A stretch of 64,000 bases of DNA from Arthrobacter crystallopoietes (GTDB lineage Bacteria > Actinomycetota > Actinomycetes > Actinomycetales > Micrococcaceae), in contig NZ_CP072014.1 in the NCBI RefSeq assembly GCF_017603825.1, positions 2,976,001 to 3,040,000 on the forward strand, read 5' to 3'. The notes under the pieces were generated by a model. That model ran no database searches. It was not told the DNA's origin and saw nothing but the letters and a program-made list of their open reading frames with translations. Every line of letters starts with the position of its first letter. Positions within the stretch are counted from its first letter, which is position 1. Made by a program: the position numbers and the translations under genes. Shown piece by piece: positions 27,612 to 37,044 of the stretch.

Positions 27612-30600
27612 AGCCCCTGCTTCCGGTCAGTGCCACGAGCAGGAGGGCGCTCTACCTGCTGGGCCTGCTCGCAGCATGCAAGGCGGTCGGTCTCATCCTG
27701 CTGGCCGAGGCCGTTGCCGCCGGAATCGCCGGGCTGGCGGCCGGAGAACTCGACTGGCAGCACCTCATGCTGCTGGGAGCAGGCGGAGCAGTTTTGCGTT
27801 CGCTGGCCGTCTGGGCCCAGGAAACAGTGGCCCAACGCGCTGCTGCCGGTGTCAAGCAGGAACTGCGCGCGGACCTGGCCCGGCGAATTATTGACGACGG
27901 CGGAGCCAGCGCCGTCGCCGGGAGCGGCGCCCTGACCGTCCTGGTGACGCGCGGTCTGGATTCGCTGGATAACTACTACAGCAAGTACCTTCCCGCCTTG
28001 GTGACCTGCGCCGTCGTGCCTCTGCTTGTTGGCCTGCGCATTCTTGGTGCGGACTGGGTCAGCGCGCTGGTAGTGGTGCTGACTATCCCGCTGGTGCCGG
28101 TCTTCATGATTCTGATCGGCCAGCACACCGAGGACAAGGCCCAGGAAGCCGCCGCGGCGCTGGACCGGCTCTCGGACCACCTGCTGGAACTGGCCCGCGG
28201 GCTGCCGGTGCTCGTGGGGCTCGGCCGTGCCGCGGCCCAGACGAGGGCGCTGAGCGACGTTGCCGCCGAGTACCGCAGCCGCACCCTGGCCACCCTGCGT
28301 GTCGCGTTCCTGTCTTCGCTGGCCCTGGAACTGATTGCCACGATCTCGGTGGCCGTGGTCGCGGTGTTCATCGGCGTGCGGCTGGTGCACGGCGAGATGC
28401 CGCTCGAAGCCGGTTTGCTAGCCCTGATTCTGGCTCCCGAGTGCTACCAGCCGCTTCGCGATCTGGGCAGCGCGCACCATTCCAGCGAGGACGGACTCGA
28501 AGCGCTCAAACGCAGCAGCGCCGTTCTCGACTCGCCCGCGGGCCGGCCGCTGCTGTCCGCGACTGCGCAAACGGGCTCGGAGGGCATCACCGTGTCGAAC
28601 TTGAGCATCCGCTACCCGAAGCGTGCGGAAGCGGTTGTCGATGGGCTGGACTTCACCGTGCCTGCAGGCGGAATCGTGGCCCTGATCGGCTCCAGCGGCT
28701 GCGGTAAAACTTCTGTCTTGGAAGTGCTCGCTGGCGTTCGGCGGGACGGGGCGGGCGTCGTGGTTGCCGGCTCCGTGGCAGGAGTGGGCCGAGACCAGAT
28801 TGCCTGGATTCCGCAGCATCCGGTGCCGGCGCAGCTGACGGTAGCGGACGAGATCGCACTGTATGCCGGCCTGTCGGCGTCTTCGGCGGGGAGACGGGCT
28901 GCCGAGCGGGCGCTGGCACAGGTCAACGGGGCGGGGTTGATCGACGCTGCCACCGGCGACCTGAGCCCGGGCGAACTGCGGCGCGTCGCCGTGGCCCGCG
29001 CTCTGGCCCGGGTAGACAACGTGCCCGGGGTGCGGTTGCTGCTGGCAGACGAACCGACCGCCCACGTCGACGCCGTCAGTGCCCGTGCCATCGAAGACGC
29101 CCTGAAGCGGCTGCGCGGACGCATCACCATAGTTCTGGTGGCACACGATCCGGCTACCGCAAGACTTGCGGACCAGTTGATCCAGATCGGTGCCGGCACC
29201 AGTCCGGGGGGCGGACTAACGCATCCGGCCCCGGCGCCGTCCGGACCGGAAACCGAAGCGGCTGTCGCTGTTCATAGCGCTGTAAATGAGGGCCAGCCTG
29301 CCCAGCGGCCGTCCCTGTGGCGGAACCTCGCCCTGCTCCGGCCCTGGAGCAGGCAGTTTGTGGCCGCCCTTTTCTTCGGACTGGGCGCGACGCTGTTCGC
29401 GGTCTCGTTGAGCGGCTTGTCCGGCTGGCTCATCGTTTATGCCAGTGAACAGCCGCCGATCCTGTACCTGATAACCTCCATCGTCGGTGTGCGTTTCTTC
29501 GGCCTGGGCCGTTCCGTGCTGCGTTACCACGAGCGCCTGCGTCTGCATGATGCCGTGTTCGAAAGTACGGACCGGCTGCGGACCCGCTTGTGGAACGGGC
29601 TGCTGCAGCGTCCGGCAGGCTGGCGGAAACTTGCACGGGGCGGCGGAGCGCTGGAACGGCTGATCGGCGACGTCGATGAACTGCGCGACATCGCCCCGCG
29701 TGCGGTCTTCGCGCCGTTGGTGGGGGTCTTGACCGCCCTGGCCTCGTGCGTGGCTACCGCACTGCTGATGCCGTCAGGCCTGGTGTGGCAGATTCTGCTC
29801 GCCGTCGTCGGAATTCTGGTGGCGCCCACCCTGACCCGCCTGGCCGACCGTTCGGCGCAGGCCGCGACCGTGGGCTTGAAAGGGCAGTCGCTGAACGCTT
29901 TCGCACGGCTGCTGGGCGCCGCAGCGGATCTGCGGGCCAATGCTGCGGATGCCTCGTTGTTGAAACGGACTCAGGACCTTGATTCCAGCACGACGTCGGC
30001 GCTGCAGCACAGTGCGTGGGCGCAGGGACTCGGCCAGTGCGTAACCGTCCTGGCCTGTTCGATCAGCGCCGTCGTGATGATCACCCAGTCCGCTGGAACA
30101 GTGCCCGGAGCTGCCGCCGTCGTGATTTTGATGCAGTTGGCGCTGGTCGAGCCGTACGCCGCAGTTAATACCGCCGTCCAGCAATGGGGCGCCTGGCGTG
30201 GGCTGGGGGAGCGCGTGCTGCCGGAACTGGGCACCGAGGAGATCCCCTCCAGCAGCACCGAGGATTCCCTGGTGCATGGAGAGTTCGACTCGCTCCGCCT
30301 CGAGCAGGTTGCTTACACCTATCCGGGGCAGTCCCACCCCGTGTTCAGCGGGCTGGACCTTCAGCTGCGGCCGGGGCAGTGGCTGGCGGTGACGGGCCCT
30401 TCCGGCAGCGGGAAGTCCACCCTGCTAGGCGTGCTGCTCGGGTTCCTTAATCCGAAGCAGGGCCGGTATCTGGTGAACGGCAAGCCGGTCGAGTCCGCTA
30501 AACCCGGTGCCGGCAGAGGCATTGCTTGGACTCCGCAGGAGGCCCATTTGTTCAACTCGACTTTGCGCGCCAACCTGATGCTGGCGCGCAGTAAAGCCGA

Positions 30601-30958
30601 TCCTCCGTCGGAGACTGAGCTGCTCAAGGCGATTGACGACGTCGGCCTCGGTAGTTTCGTGGCAGGTCTGCCGGAGGGACTTGATACCCGTATTGGGCCG
30701 AACGGACATTTCCTTTCCGGTGGTCAGCGCCAGCGTGTCGCCGTGGCCCGTGCATTGCTGACCCACGCGGAGGTGCTTCTGCTGGATGAGCCGACGGCGC
30801 ATTTGGACCGCGAATCTGCGGAGGCGCTGCTGGCCGACCTTCGCCGGGCGCTTACAGGAAAGGCGGTAGTCATGGTTACGCACCGGCCGTCCGAGGCGGA
30901 GTCCTGCGAGCTGCGGCTGGAACTGGGTTCCCCGGCGCCGCTGCCTGCCTTAGCCTAA
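27608..30958 (+). CDS. cydDC: Fused CydD-CydC heterodimeric ABC exporter
   Basis: This is a natural fusion of the CydD and CydC half-transporters, which export thiols or haem-related compounds needed to assemble cytochrome bd. The 1116 residues comprise membrane domain 1 (about 10-305), ATPase 1 (Walker A GSSGCGKTS 361-369, signature LSPGE 452-456), a linker, membrane domain 2 (about 580-850) and ATPase 2 (Walker A GPSGSGKST 930-938, signature LSGGQ 1036-1040). The first signature is the altered LSPGE, so ATP sites may be asymmetric. The start is GTG inside a GTGA overlap with cydB. Separate cydD and cydC genes are usual elsewhere. Confidence 0.94.
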   Translation: MKPLLPVSATSRRALYLLGLLAACKAVGLILLAEAVAAGIAGLAAGELDWQHLMLLGAGGAVLRSLAVWAQETVAQRAAAGVKQELRADLARRIIDDGGASAVAGSGALTVLVTRGLDSLDNYYSKYLPALVTCAVVPLLVGLRILGADWVSALVVVLTIPLVPVFMILIGQHTEDKAQEAAAALDRLSDHLLELARGLPVLVGLGRAAAQTRALSDVAAEYRSRTLATLRVAFLSSLALELIATISVAVVAVFIGVRLVHGEMPLEAGLLALILAPECYQPLRDLGSAHHSSEDGLEALKRSSAVLDSPAGRPLLSATAQTGSEGITVSNLSIRYPKRAEAVVDGLDFTVPAGGIVALIGSSGCGKTSVLEVLAGVRRDGAGVVVAGSVAGVGRDQIAWIPQHPVPAQLTVADEIALYAGLSASSAGRRAAERALAQVNGAGLIDAATGDLSPGELRRVAVARALARVDNVPGVRLLLADEPTAHVDAVSARAIEDALKRLRGRITIVLVAHDPATARLADQLIQIGAGTSPGGGLTHPAPAPSGPETEAAVAVHSAVNEGQPAQRPSLWRNLALLRPWSRQFVAALFFGLGATLFAVSLSGLSGWLIVYASEQPPILYLITSIVGVRFFGLGRSVLRYHERLRLHDAVFESTDRLRTRLWNGLLQRPAGWRKLARGGGALERLIGDVDELRDIAPRAVFAPLVGVLTALASCVATALLMPSGLVWQILLAVVGILVAPTLTRLADRSAQAATVGLKGQSLNAFARLLGAAADLRANAADASLLKRTQDLDSSTTSALQHSAWAQGLGQCVTVLACSISAVVMITQSAGTVPGAAAVVILMQLALVEPYAAVNTAVQQWGAWRGLGERVLPELGTEEIPSSSTEDSLVHGEFDSLRLEQVAYTYPGQSHPVFSGLDLQLRPGQWLAVTGPSGSGKSTLLGVLLGFLNPKQGRYLVNGKPVESAKPGAGRGIAWTPQEAHLFNSTLRANLMLARSKADPPSETELLKAIDDVGLGSFVAGLPEGLDTRIGPNGHFLSGGQRQRVAVARALLTHAEVLLLDEPTAHLDRESAEALLADLRRALTGKAVVMVTHRPSEAESCELRLELGSPAPLPALA
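30951..30956 (+). promoter_or_regulatory. Possible -10 box for the tandem GNAT gene
   Basis: TAGCCT overlaps the last codons of cydDC and lies six bases before the ATG at 30963. AAAGG only two bases before that ATG is too close to be a good ribosome binding site. Confidence 0.3.
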
Positions 30959-30962
30959 AGGC

Positions 30963-31949
30963 ATGAGCAGCCCCGCGCTTCCTGACTACCTCGACGTCCG
31001 CCTGGACTGGCGGCCTATGACACCAGCCGACATCGACAACTGGCATGCCTTGATCCGGCGCATGGCCGAAGTGGATAAACCGGTGTGGGTTGAAACGCGC
31101 GCGGACCTTGAAGAGGCCTTTGAGTCCGCCGCCAACGATCCGGCCGTGACCACCCTGATAGGGACTGACGCCGACGGGACCGCCCGCGCCGTCGGAAAGG
31201 TCAGGGCCAACGCCGGCTCGGCCACGGCATACACATGGGGCGGCGTAGATCCGCAGTGGCGTCGACGCGGGATCGGGCGGGCGGTCTACCGCTGGCAGGA
31301 AGAATGCCAGCGCCGTCGGTTCCTGGACGCCGGAATAAGTGGTGGTGTCCTACGCACGTATACAGAGGAACGGGACCAAGGGCACAACGCGCTGATGGGG
31401 ACCGTTGGCGCGAAGGTCGTCCGCTATTTCACGGAGATGACCCGGCCACTTGCTGATCCGATACCGGATCTGCCGCTGCCCGATGGCTATGTCTTCGCTA
31501 CTCTCGATCCGGATAAGAGCGAAGCGGTACGATCCGCGCACAATGAGGCTTTTGCCGACCACTGGGGCAGCGAGCCAAAGGACGAGCAGAAATGGAGCTT
31601 TCTAGTGAGCCACCCGCAGCTCAAGCCTGAATGGAGCATGTCCATTGTCGAGACTGCTACCGGGGAAACAGTCGCGTACCAGTTGGCCAGTTTTGATCCG
31701 GACTACCGCCTGCAGGCCGGGCATGACGAAGGATTCACCGACCTGCTCGGCGTCCGGCGGGCCTGGCGCGGCCGGAAGTTCGCGCCGGCCCTGCTGGCTG
31801 AGGCCATGCGCCGCTTCAAAGCCGGCGGAATGGCGAACGCCGGGCTGGGCGTAGACACCGAAAATCCGAGCGGCGCCCTGGGCCTTTACAGCCGGATGGG
31901 TTACGTGCCGACCAAGAGGGACCTGGCCTACGACAAGCAGCTCACCTGA
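30963..31949 (+). CDS. Tandem GNAT acetyltransferase
   Basis: The 328-residue protein has two GNAT folds. The first (about 14-160) has an acetyl-CoA loop WRRRGIGRAVYRW near residue 100. The second (about 175-325) has an RRAWRGRKFAPAL loop and an ALGLYSRMGY C-terminal strand. The layout resembles mycothiol synthase MshD but overall similarity looks loose, so the substrate is open. It follows cydDC by four bases yet may have its own leaderless promoter. It is convergent with the DinB gene. Confidence 0.8.
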   Translation: MSSPALPDYLDVRLDWRPMTPADIDNWHALIRRMAEVDKPVWVETRADLEEAFESAANDPAVTTLIGTDADGTARAVGKVRANAGSATAYTWGGVDPQWRRRGIGRAVYRWQEECQRRRFLDAGISGGVLRTYTEERDQGHNALMGTVGAKVVRYFTEMTRPLADPIPDLPLPDGYVFATLDPDKSEAVRSAHNEAFADHWGSEPKDEQKWSFLVSHPQLKPEWSMSIVETATGETVAYQLASFDPDYRLQAGHDEGFTDLLGVRRAWRGRKFAPALLAEAMRRFKAGGMANAGLGVDTENPSGALGLYSRMGYVPTKRDLAYDKQLT

Positions 31950-32021
31950 CCTGAACAACGTCCGCTGGCTTGGTGTGAGTTGCCTTGGTATGAATTGCCG
32001 GATGGAAGCGTTGGCCGGGAG

Positions 32022-32540
32022 TCAGCCGTTGACGTCGTGCAGGTGATGGAGCACGTCGTGCAGAAAATATGCGCCCAGACTGGTTACGGTGAAGACCGAG
32101 CCGTTACTGCGCACGCCCTGGCGTTCCCACTGATCGACTACGACGGCGTCGAAGGCACCCGAAACGGACAGAGCGGCGTCTTCAAGCTCTTGTGACACCT
32201 CGCTCGGATCCTGCAGACCATAGCCGTCCTCGACGGCCGCGGCATCCTGGTCCCAGTCAGCGAAGCTAGGATTCATGCGCGACAGCATCAAGGCCAAGCG
32301 ATCTTCGAAGACCCTGCAGACATCGCGGACATGGGCGCCGTACTCCAAGCCGGACCATACCGACTCGTCTCCGCGCTTTGCGACTTGCGGACGGGCGAGC
32401 ACGGATTGCCATCGGGGGATGCTCTCCCGGACAGCAGGACCTATCCGGTCCGGCGTAACGCCCGTGGGGTCAAAATGACAGTCCGGGCATGCCTGCTTGG
32501 TAACCCAAGTCCAATCTTTTGTGTCAGGAATGATCGCCAT
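32022..32540 (-). CDS. DinB family protein
   Basis: This 172-residue protein has the four-helix DinB/mycothiol-dependent enzyme pattern, with His in EYGAHVRDV and a His-rich C-terminal helix (HDVLHHLHDV) as likely metal ligands. A CPDC pair near residues 18-21 is a common feature of the actinobacterial subgroup. Such proteins include thiol-dependent transferases, but no substrate is known here. The ATG has no Shine-Dalgarno; TAGACT lies six bases upstream. Confidence 0.8.
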   Translation of the reverse strand: MAIIPDTKDWTWVTKQACPDCHFDPTGVTPDRIGPAVRESIPRWQSVLARPQVAKRGDESVWSGLEYGAHVRDVCRVFEDRLALMLSRMNPSFADWDQDAAAVEDGYGLQDPSEVSQELEDAALSVSGAFDAVVVDQWERQGVRSNGSVFTVTSLGAYFLHDVLHHLHDVNG

Positions 32541-32546
32541 GCGGCC

Positions 32547-32552
32547 AGTCTA
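32547..32552 (-). promoter_or_regulatory. -10 box for DinB gene, leaderless arrangement
   Basis: Minus-strand TAGACT lies six bases upstream of the ATG at 32540, and no ribosome binding site is present. Confidence 0.4.
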
Positions 32553-32726
32553 TCCAGCAGGTACTAGCCTGGCGCGGGCTCGTGAGGACAATGTGGCGAC
32601 GACCGGGCACCAGGCACACCTCCTGCTTCGCGCTGGAGTCGAGCTGGCGTTGTTCCGCCACATACCACCGACATATCGTTCCTACCTAGCGCCGCCGTTC
32701 TGGTTATCCACCGCCGGACTAACCGC

Positions 32727-32755
32727 TTGTGGTCTCCCTCACGCCCCGGTAGAAT
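32727..32755 (+). promoter_or_regulatory. Complete leaderless promoter of the DUF222-HNH gene
   Basis: TTGTGG (32727-32732) and TAGAAT (32750-32755) are separated by 17 bp, near-consensus for the primary sigma factor. Seven bases separate the -10 from the ATG at 32763, so transcription should begin at the start codon. Confidence 0.55.
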
Positions 32756-32762
32756 CGAATGT

Positions 32763-34493
32763 ATGTTCGAGTCAATCGTTCCAGCAGAGATGGGGCCGGT
32801 GACGCCGGTTCCCGGCGACGCGGGTGCGGTGCTGGTCCGCGGCTGGGCCGCCGGGCTTTCGGACTTGGATCAGGAGGTTTCCGAGGGGGTGCGGATTGAC
32901 CGGATCACCGCGATGGAGGAACTCAAGGCCGCCCTGGCTGCCGCGCAGGCCCGGGAGACGGAGGCGTTTGTGGCCTCCCGCCGGGAGGCCCGGGCCGCGG
33001 CCGGGATTTCCGCGGAGAAGCGGGGGCGGGGGCTGGCGAAGGAGGTCGGCCTGGCCCGGAAGGACTCCCCGAACCGGGGCGGTAGGCATCTGGGCATGGC
33101 GACCACGTTGGTCAGGGAAATGCCGTACACCTATCAGGCGCTGGCCCAGGGCCGGCTGAATGAGTGGCGGGCGACCATCCTGGTCCGCGAGACTGCCTGC
33201 CTGGCGGTGGAAGACCGTGCCGCGGTGGACCGGGAACTGTGTGCTGATCCGGCGACGCTGCAAGGGTGCGGGGATCAACGGATCGGGGCGCTGGCGAAGC
33301 AGGCCGCGCTGCGGCTGGATCCGCACGCGGTGGTCCGCCGGGCCGCGAAAGCCGAAACCGGACGCCATGTTTCCTGCCGTCCGGCGCCGGACACCATGGC
33401 CTACGTGAGTGCCCTGCTTCCGGTGGTGCAGGGCGTGGCCGTTACCGCCGCGCTGGTCAAGGCGGCCGACCGGTTGAAGGCGCAGGGCGATGAACGCGGC
33501 CGGGGCCAGCTGATGGCCGACATCCTCGTCGAACGCGTTACCGGCCAGCCCGCCGAGAGCCCGGCGAAAATCGAGGTGCAGCTGGTCATGACCGACCGCA
33601 CCCTGTTCCAAGGTGACTCCGAGCCGGCCCACCTGGCCGGGTACGGCATCGTCCCCGCGCAATGGGCCCGCGACCTCCTCCGCACCGAGAACACCGACCA
33701 CGAGAACGCGAACGGCCGCGAGGCCGGCCCCGCCGCCGCCGGCCACCCGATCAAAGGTGCCGCAGAGGGGTCTGGCGAAGCCGTTGCCGGCCCCGCGGAT
33801 GCCGGCACCGGGAACGGCGCTACGGGTTCCGGCCCGCCAAAAACGGACGAACGAATACCGCCGACCGGACCTCCGGGCTCCAGACGTGACCCCGGCGGTG
33901 CAGGCGATGCGGCCGAGGTGGAAGTGTGGGTGCGCCGGCTATACACGGCCCCGGGTACCGGGCAGCTGCTCGGGATGGATTCGCGGGCACGGCTGATGCC
34001 GGCCGGAATGCAGCGGGTGATCCAGGCCCGGGACCAGCTCTGCCGCACGCCCTGGTGCGACGCGCCGATCCGCCACCACGACCACGTCGTGCCCTGGCGC
34101 AACGCCGGGGACACCAGCGAGGTCAATGGGCAAGGCCTATGCGAAGCATGCAACCTCGCGAAGGAAGCCGACGACTGGCACGCCCAAACCGTCCCCGGCC
34201 CACGGCACACCGTGGAAACCACCACCCCCACCGGGCACACCTACCAATCCACCGCACCAGCACTACCCGGCACACCACCGGCACCGGCAACAGAGCAGCC
34301 GGACGAGCTGCCGGAGCCGGCACTCAATCAGCACTTGAAGGCGCTGTCGCCCGATGAGGAATCAGTGCCTGTGCCACAGGAAGCGCCGCTCCTCAAGATG
34401 GTGGAAGAACTAGCTGCCGAGGAACCACTCACATCTGCGGTAAATCGCGCTATCACCGGATGCGTTGATTTCATCTACTACCGGGCGGCGTGA
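32763..34493 (+). CDS. DUF222 domain HNH endonuclease-like protein (13E12 repeat family)
   Basis: This 576-residue protein has an N-terminal helical DUF222 domain (about 20-290), a low-complexity Gly/Ala/Pro linker (about 310-375) and an HNH nuclease domain (about 410-470). The latter shows CRTPWCDAPIRHHDHVVPW and GLCEACNLAKEA, which supply the zinc Cys pairs and the catalytic His. The family is the 13E12/REP type, present in many copies in actinobacterial genomes; its role is unknown. A C-terminal tail of about 90 residues follows. The gene is convergent with parC (23-nt gap) and has its own leaderless promoter. Confidence 0.88.
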   Translation: MFESIVPAEMGPVTPVPGDAGAVLVRGWAAGLSDLDQEVSEGVRIDRITAMEELKAALAAAQARETEAFVASRREARAAAGISAEKRGRGLAKEVGLARKDSPNRGGRHLGMATTLVREMPYTYQALAQGRLNEWRATILVRETACLAVEDRAAVDRELCADPATLQGCGDQRIGALAKQAALRLDPHAVVRRAAKAETGRHVSCRPAPDTMAYVSALLPVVQGVAVTAALVKAADRLKAQGDERGRGQLMADILVERVTGQPAESPAKIEVQLVMTDRTLFQGDSEPAHLAGYGIVPAQWARDLLRTENTDHENANGREAGPAAAGHPIKGAAEGSGEAVAGPADAGTGNGATGSGPPKTDERIPPTGPPGSRRDPGGAGDAAEVEVWVRRLYTAPGTGQLLGMDSRARLMPAGMQRVIQARDQLCRTPWCDAPIRHHDHVVPWRNAGDTSEVNGQGLCEACNLAKEADDWHAQTVPGPRHTVETTTPTGHTYQSTAPALPGTPPAPATEQPDELPEPALNQHLKALSPDEESVPVPQEAPLLKMVEELAAEEPLTSAVNRAITGCVDFIYYRAA

Positions 34494-34516
34494 CCGGCGA
34501 AGGGCCGTATCGTCCG

Positions 34517-36997
34517 TCAGGACAGGCTAGGACCGACAGCTTCCACCGTCTGCGACAAGGGAATGCCGGAGCCGTCCCGGCGCCCATGTTCGGTGGGCAG
34601 GGAACGGGTTACACCGCTGGCTGCGGAGGCCTTCGCCGGACCATGGCCTGCCCAGCCCAAGCTGAGCTGGTCTTCGCCCTTGAGGAAGCGATGCGCCCTC
34701 ACTCCGGCGGTGGCCCTGCCCTTCGCCGGGAATTCCTCAAGTGCGGTGACCTTCACAGATCCCGGAGACGTGCCAGGCAAGGCTTGCGCTGTTGTAGCAA
34801 TAGTGACGACTACGGCGGCGGCATCGTCAGGATCTACGGCGCCGAAGAACACCACCTCGTCGTCTTCAGTCAGCTTGATGCCTGCCATGCCACCAGCTGT
34901 GCGGCCTTGAGGCCGGACTGTGGCCGCGGGGAAGCGCAAGAACCGGGCTTGCCTGGTCATGAAGACTAGGTCATCGCCCTCGGCAGCTGCTGTTACGCCC
35001 ACGATATAGTCCTTGGGCTTGAGTGAAATGATGTCCCAATCCTCACGGTTGAGTGGATAGTCCGGGCTAACCCGCTTGACTATGCCTCGTGCCGTGCCAA
35101 TGGCGAGAACAGCATTCAGCGGCGCTAAGGCCACCAAAGTTTCACCCTTGGCCAGCGTGATGAATTCGCGAGCAGAGACACCGCCGGTCAAATTCGGAAT
35201 TCCTGCGGACGGGGCGAGGGCCGGCATGTCCACGACCTGCAACCGGAGCATACGTCCCAAGGACGTGACGGCGGCAATCTCGGCCCGCGCCGAGGTTTTG
35301 ACCACTGACGTGAACACGTCGTGCTTGATGCGTTGGCCGCCGTCGAGCAATTCATCCTGATTAGCAGTTCGTGCTAATTGTCCCGAAGCCGAGAGAATCA
35401 CCCAGCAGGGATCGTCGGCGATTTCCAGCTGGACGGGTAGTTTGGTTCCTTTTTTGCCTGCAGGTGCCGCGGTTGCACCGGTAAGAGCGCCTGTGGCTTC
35501 CGATTCGAGCAGGATCGTTCGGCGGGGAGTGGCGTATTTCGCCGCGACTTCGCCGAGTTCATCCGAAACCAGCTGGCGCAGTTTGGACTCGGAGTTCAGT
35601 ATTTCTTCCAGCGCCTCAATCTCCTGGCGCAGCTGCTCCTGCTCCTTCTCCAGCTCGATGCGGGAGAACTTGGTCAGCTGCCGCAGCCTCAGTTCAAGGA
35701 TGTGGTTGGCCTGGATTTCCGTGAGGTCAAAGACCGCGATAAGGCGCTGCCGTGCTTCGGCAGTTTCTTCGGAAGCACGGATGATCTGGATGACTTCGTC
35801 GATATCGACGATTGCGATGAGAAGACCCTCAACCAGATGCAGGCGGTCCTTCTTTTTGCCTAGCCGGAAAACCGTGCGTCTGCGGACCACATCGATGCGG
35901 TGGTCCACGTAGACCTGCAGCAACTCCAAGAGCCCCAGTGTCCGGGGCTGGCCCTCTACCAGCGTGACGTTGTTAATGCCGAAGGAATCCTCCATCGGCG
36001 AATAGCGGTACAGCTGCTGCAGGACGGCGTTCGGGTTGAAACCGTTCTTGAGTTCAATGACCAAGCGCAGGCCATGGTTGCGGTCGGTGAGGTCAACGAT
36101 GTCGCTGATGCCCTGAAGTTTCTTGGACGTCACCGCGTCTTTGATCTTTTCGATGACCTTCTCGGGACCAACCATGTAGGGCAGTTCGGTCACGACGAGC
36201 CCGGTCCGCCGGGCGGTGAGTTGTTCGACCTGGACGGTGGCCCGGGTCTTGAAGGAGCCCCGGCCCGTGGCATAGGCGTCCCGGATACCGTCAAGGCCGA
36301 CAATCTTGCCGCCCGTGGGGAGATCGGGACCCGGTACGAAGCGCATGATGTCGTCTAGCTGCGCGTCCGGATTCTGGATCAGGTGCTGCGCTGCGCCAAT
36401 AACCTCACCGAGGTTGTGCGGGGCCATATTGGTGGCCATACCGACGGCGATGCCGGAGGAGCCGTTGACCAGCAGATTGGGAAATGCAGCCGGGAGGACT
36501 TCCGGCTGCATGATCTGGTTGTCGTAGTTGGGCACGAAGTCGACGACATCTTCGTCAAGATGATCCGTCAGTGAGAGCGCCGAGGCGGCGAGCCGGGCCT
36601 CGGTGTATCGGGGTGCCGCAGGTCCATCGTCGAGCGAACCGAAGTTGCCGTGTCCGTCGATCAGCGGCATACGCAGTGCAAACGCCTGTGCCATGCGCAC
36701 CATTGCGTCGTAGATGGCGGTGTCGCCGTGCGGGTGCAGCTTACCCATGACTTCACCGACAACACGTGCCGACTTAACATGCCCGCGGTCCGGGCGAAGG
36801 CCCATCTCGCTCATCATGTACAGAATGCGCCGTTGCACGGGTTTCAGGCCGTCACGGGCGTCAGGCAAAGCGCGTGAATAAATCACCGAATAGGCGTACT
36901 CCAGGAACGAGCCTTCCATCTCGGCCGTGACATCTATGTCAACGATGTTCTCGGTGTAGTCCGGTTCGTCCTGAACGGTCTTCTGTCGACGGGCCAT
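34517..36997 (-). CDS. parC: Type IIA DNA topoisomerase subunit A (topoisomerase IV-like)
   Basis: This is the DNA-breaking subunit partnering the B subunit at 21245-23356. The active-site Tyr is Y131 in AAPRYTEAR. The quinolone-pocket helix [10 protein letters not shown] (88-97) has Thr at 93 and Asp at 97, matching E. coli GyrA positions 83 and 87. The winged-helix, tower and coiled-coil regions follow, then a C-terminal beta-pinwheel of reduced length. The lack of a canonical GyrA-box and the pairing with a ParE-like B subunit favour topoisomerase IV; the main gyrase is expected near dnaA. The protein has 826 residues and is divergent from the Pat-like gene. Confidence 0.9.
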   Translation of the reverse strand: MARRQKTVQDEPDYTENIVDIDVTAEMEGSFLEYAYSVIYSRALPDARDGLKPVQRRILYMMSEMGLRPDRGHVKSARVVGEVMGKLHPHGDTAIYDAMVRMAQAFALRMPLIDGHGNFGSLDDGPAAPRYTEARLAASALSLTDHLDEDVVDFVPNYDNQIMQPEVLPAAFPNLLVNGSSGIAVGMATNMAPHNLGEVIGAAQHLIQNPDAQLDDIMRFVPGPDLPTGGKIVGLDGIRDAYATGRGSFKTRATVQVEQLTARRTGLVVTELPYMVGPEKVIEKIKDAVTSKKLQGISDIVDLTDRNHGLRLVIELKNGFNPNAVLQQLYRYSPMEDSFGINNVTLVEGQPRTLGLLELLQVYVDHRIDVVRRRTVFRLGKKKDRLHLVEGLLIAIVDIDEVIQIIRASEETAEARQRLIAVFDLTEIQANHILELRLRQLTKFSRIELEKEQEQLRQEIEALEEILNSESKLRQLVSDELGEVAAKYATPRRTILLESEATGALTGATAAPAGKKGTKLPVQLEIADDPCWVILSASGQLARTANQDELLDGGQRIKHDVFTSVVKTSARAEIAAVTSLGRMLRLQVVDMPALAPSAGIPNLTGGVSAREFITLAKGETLVALAPLNAVLAIGTARGIVKRVSPDYPLNREDWDIISLKPKDYIVGVTAAAEGDDLVFMTRQARFLRFPAATVRPQGRTAGGMAGIKLTEDDEVVFFGAVDPDDAAAVVVTIATTAQALPGTSPGSVKVTALEEFPAKGRATAGVRAHRFLKGEDQLSLGWAGHGPAKASAASGVTRSLPTEHGRRDGSGIPLSQTVEAVGPSLS

Positions 36998-37032
36998 GTG
37001 AAAAGCTCGGGTCCTTACTGCTTATTAACGGT

Positions 37033-37038
37033 TACAGT
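37033..37038 (+). promoter_or_regulatory. -10 box for GNAT/acyl-CoA synthetase fusion gene
   Basis: TACAGT lies six bases before the ATG at 37045, with no Shine-Dalgarno. The -35 region is poor. Confidence 0.4.
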
Positions 37039-37044
37039 GAGTCT

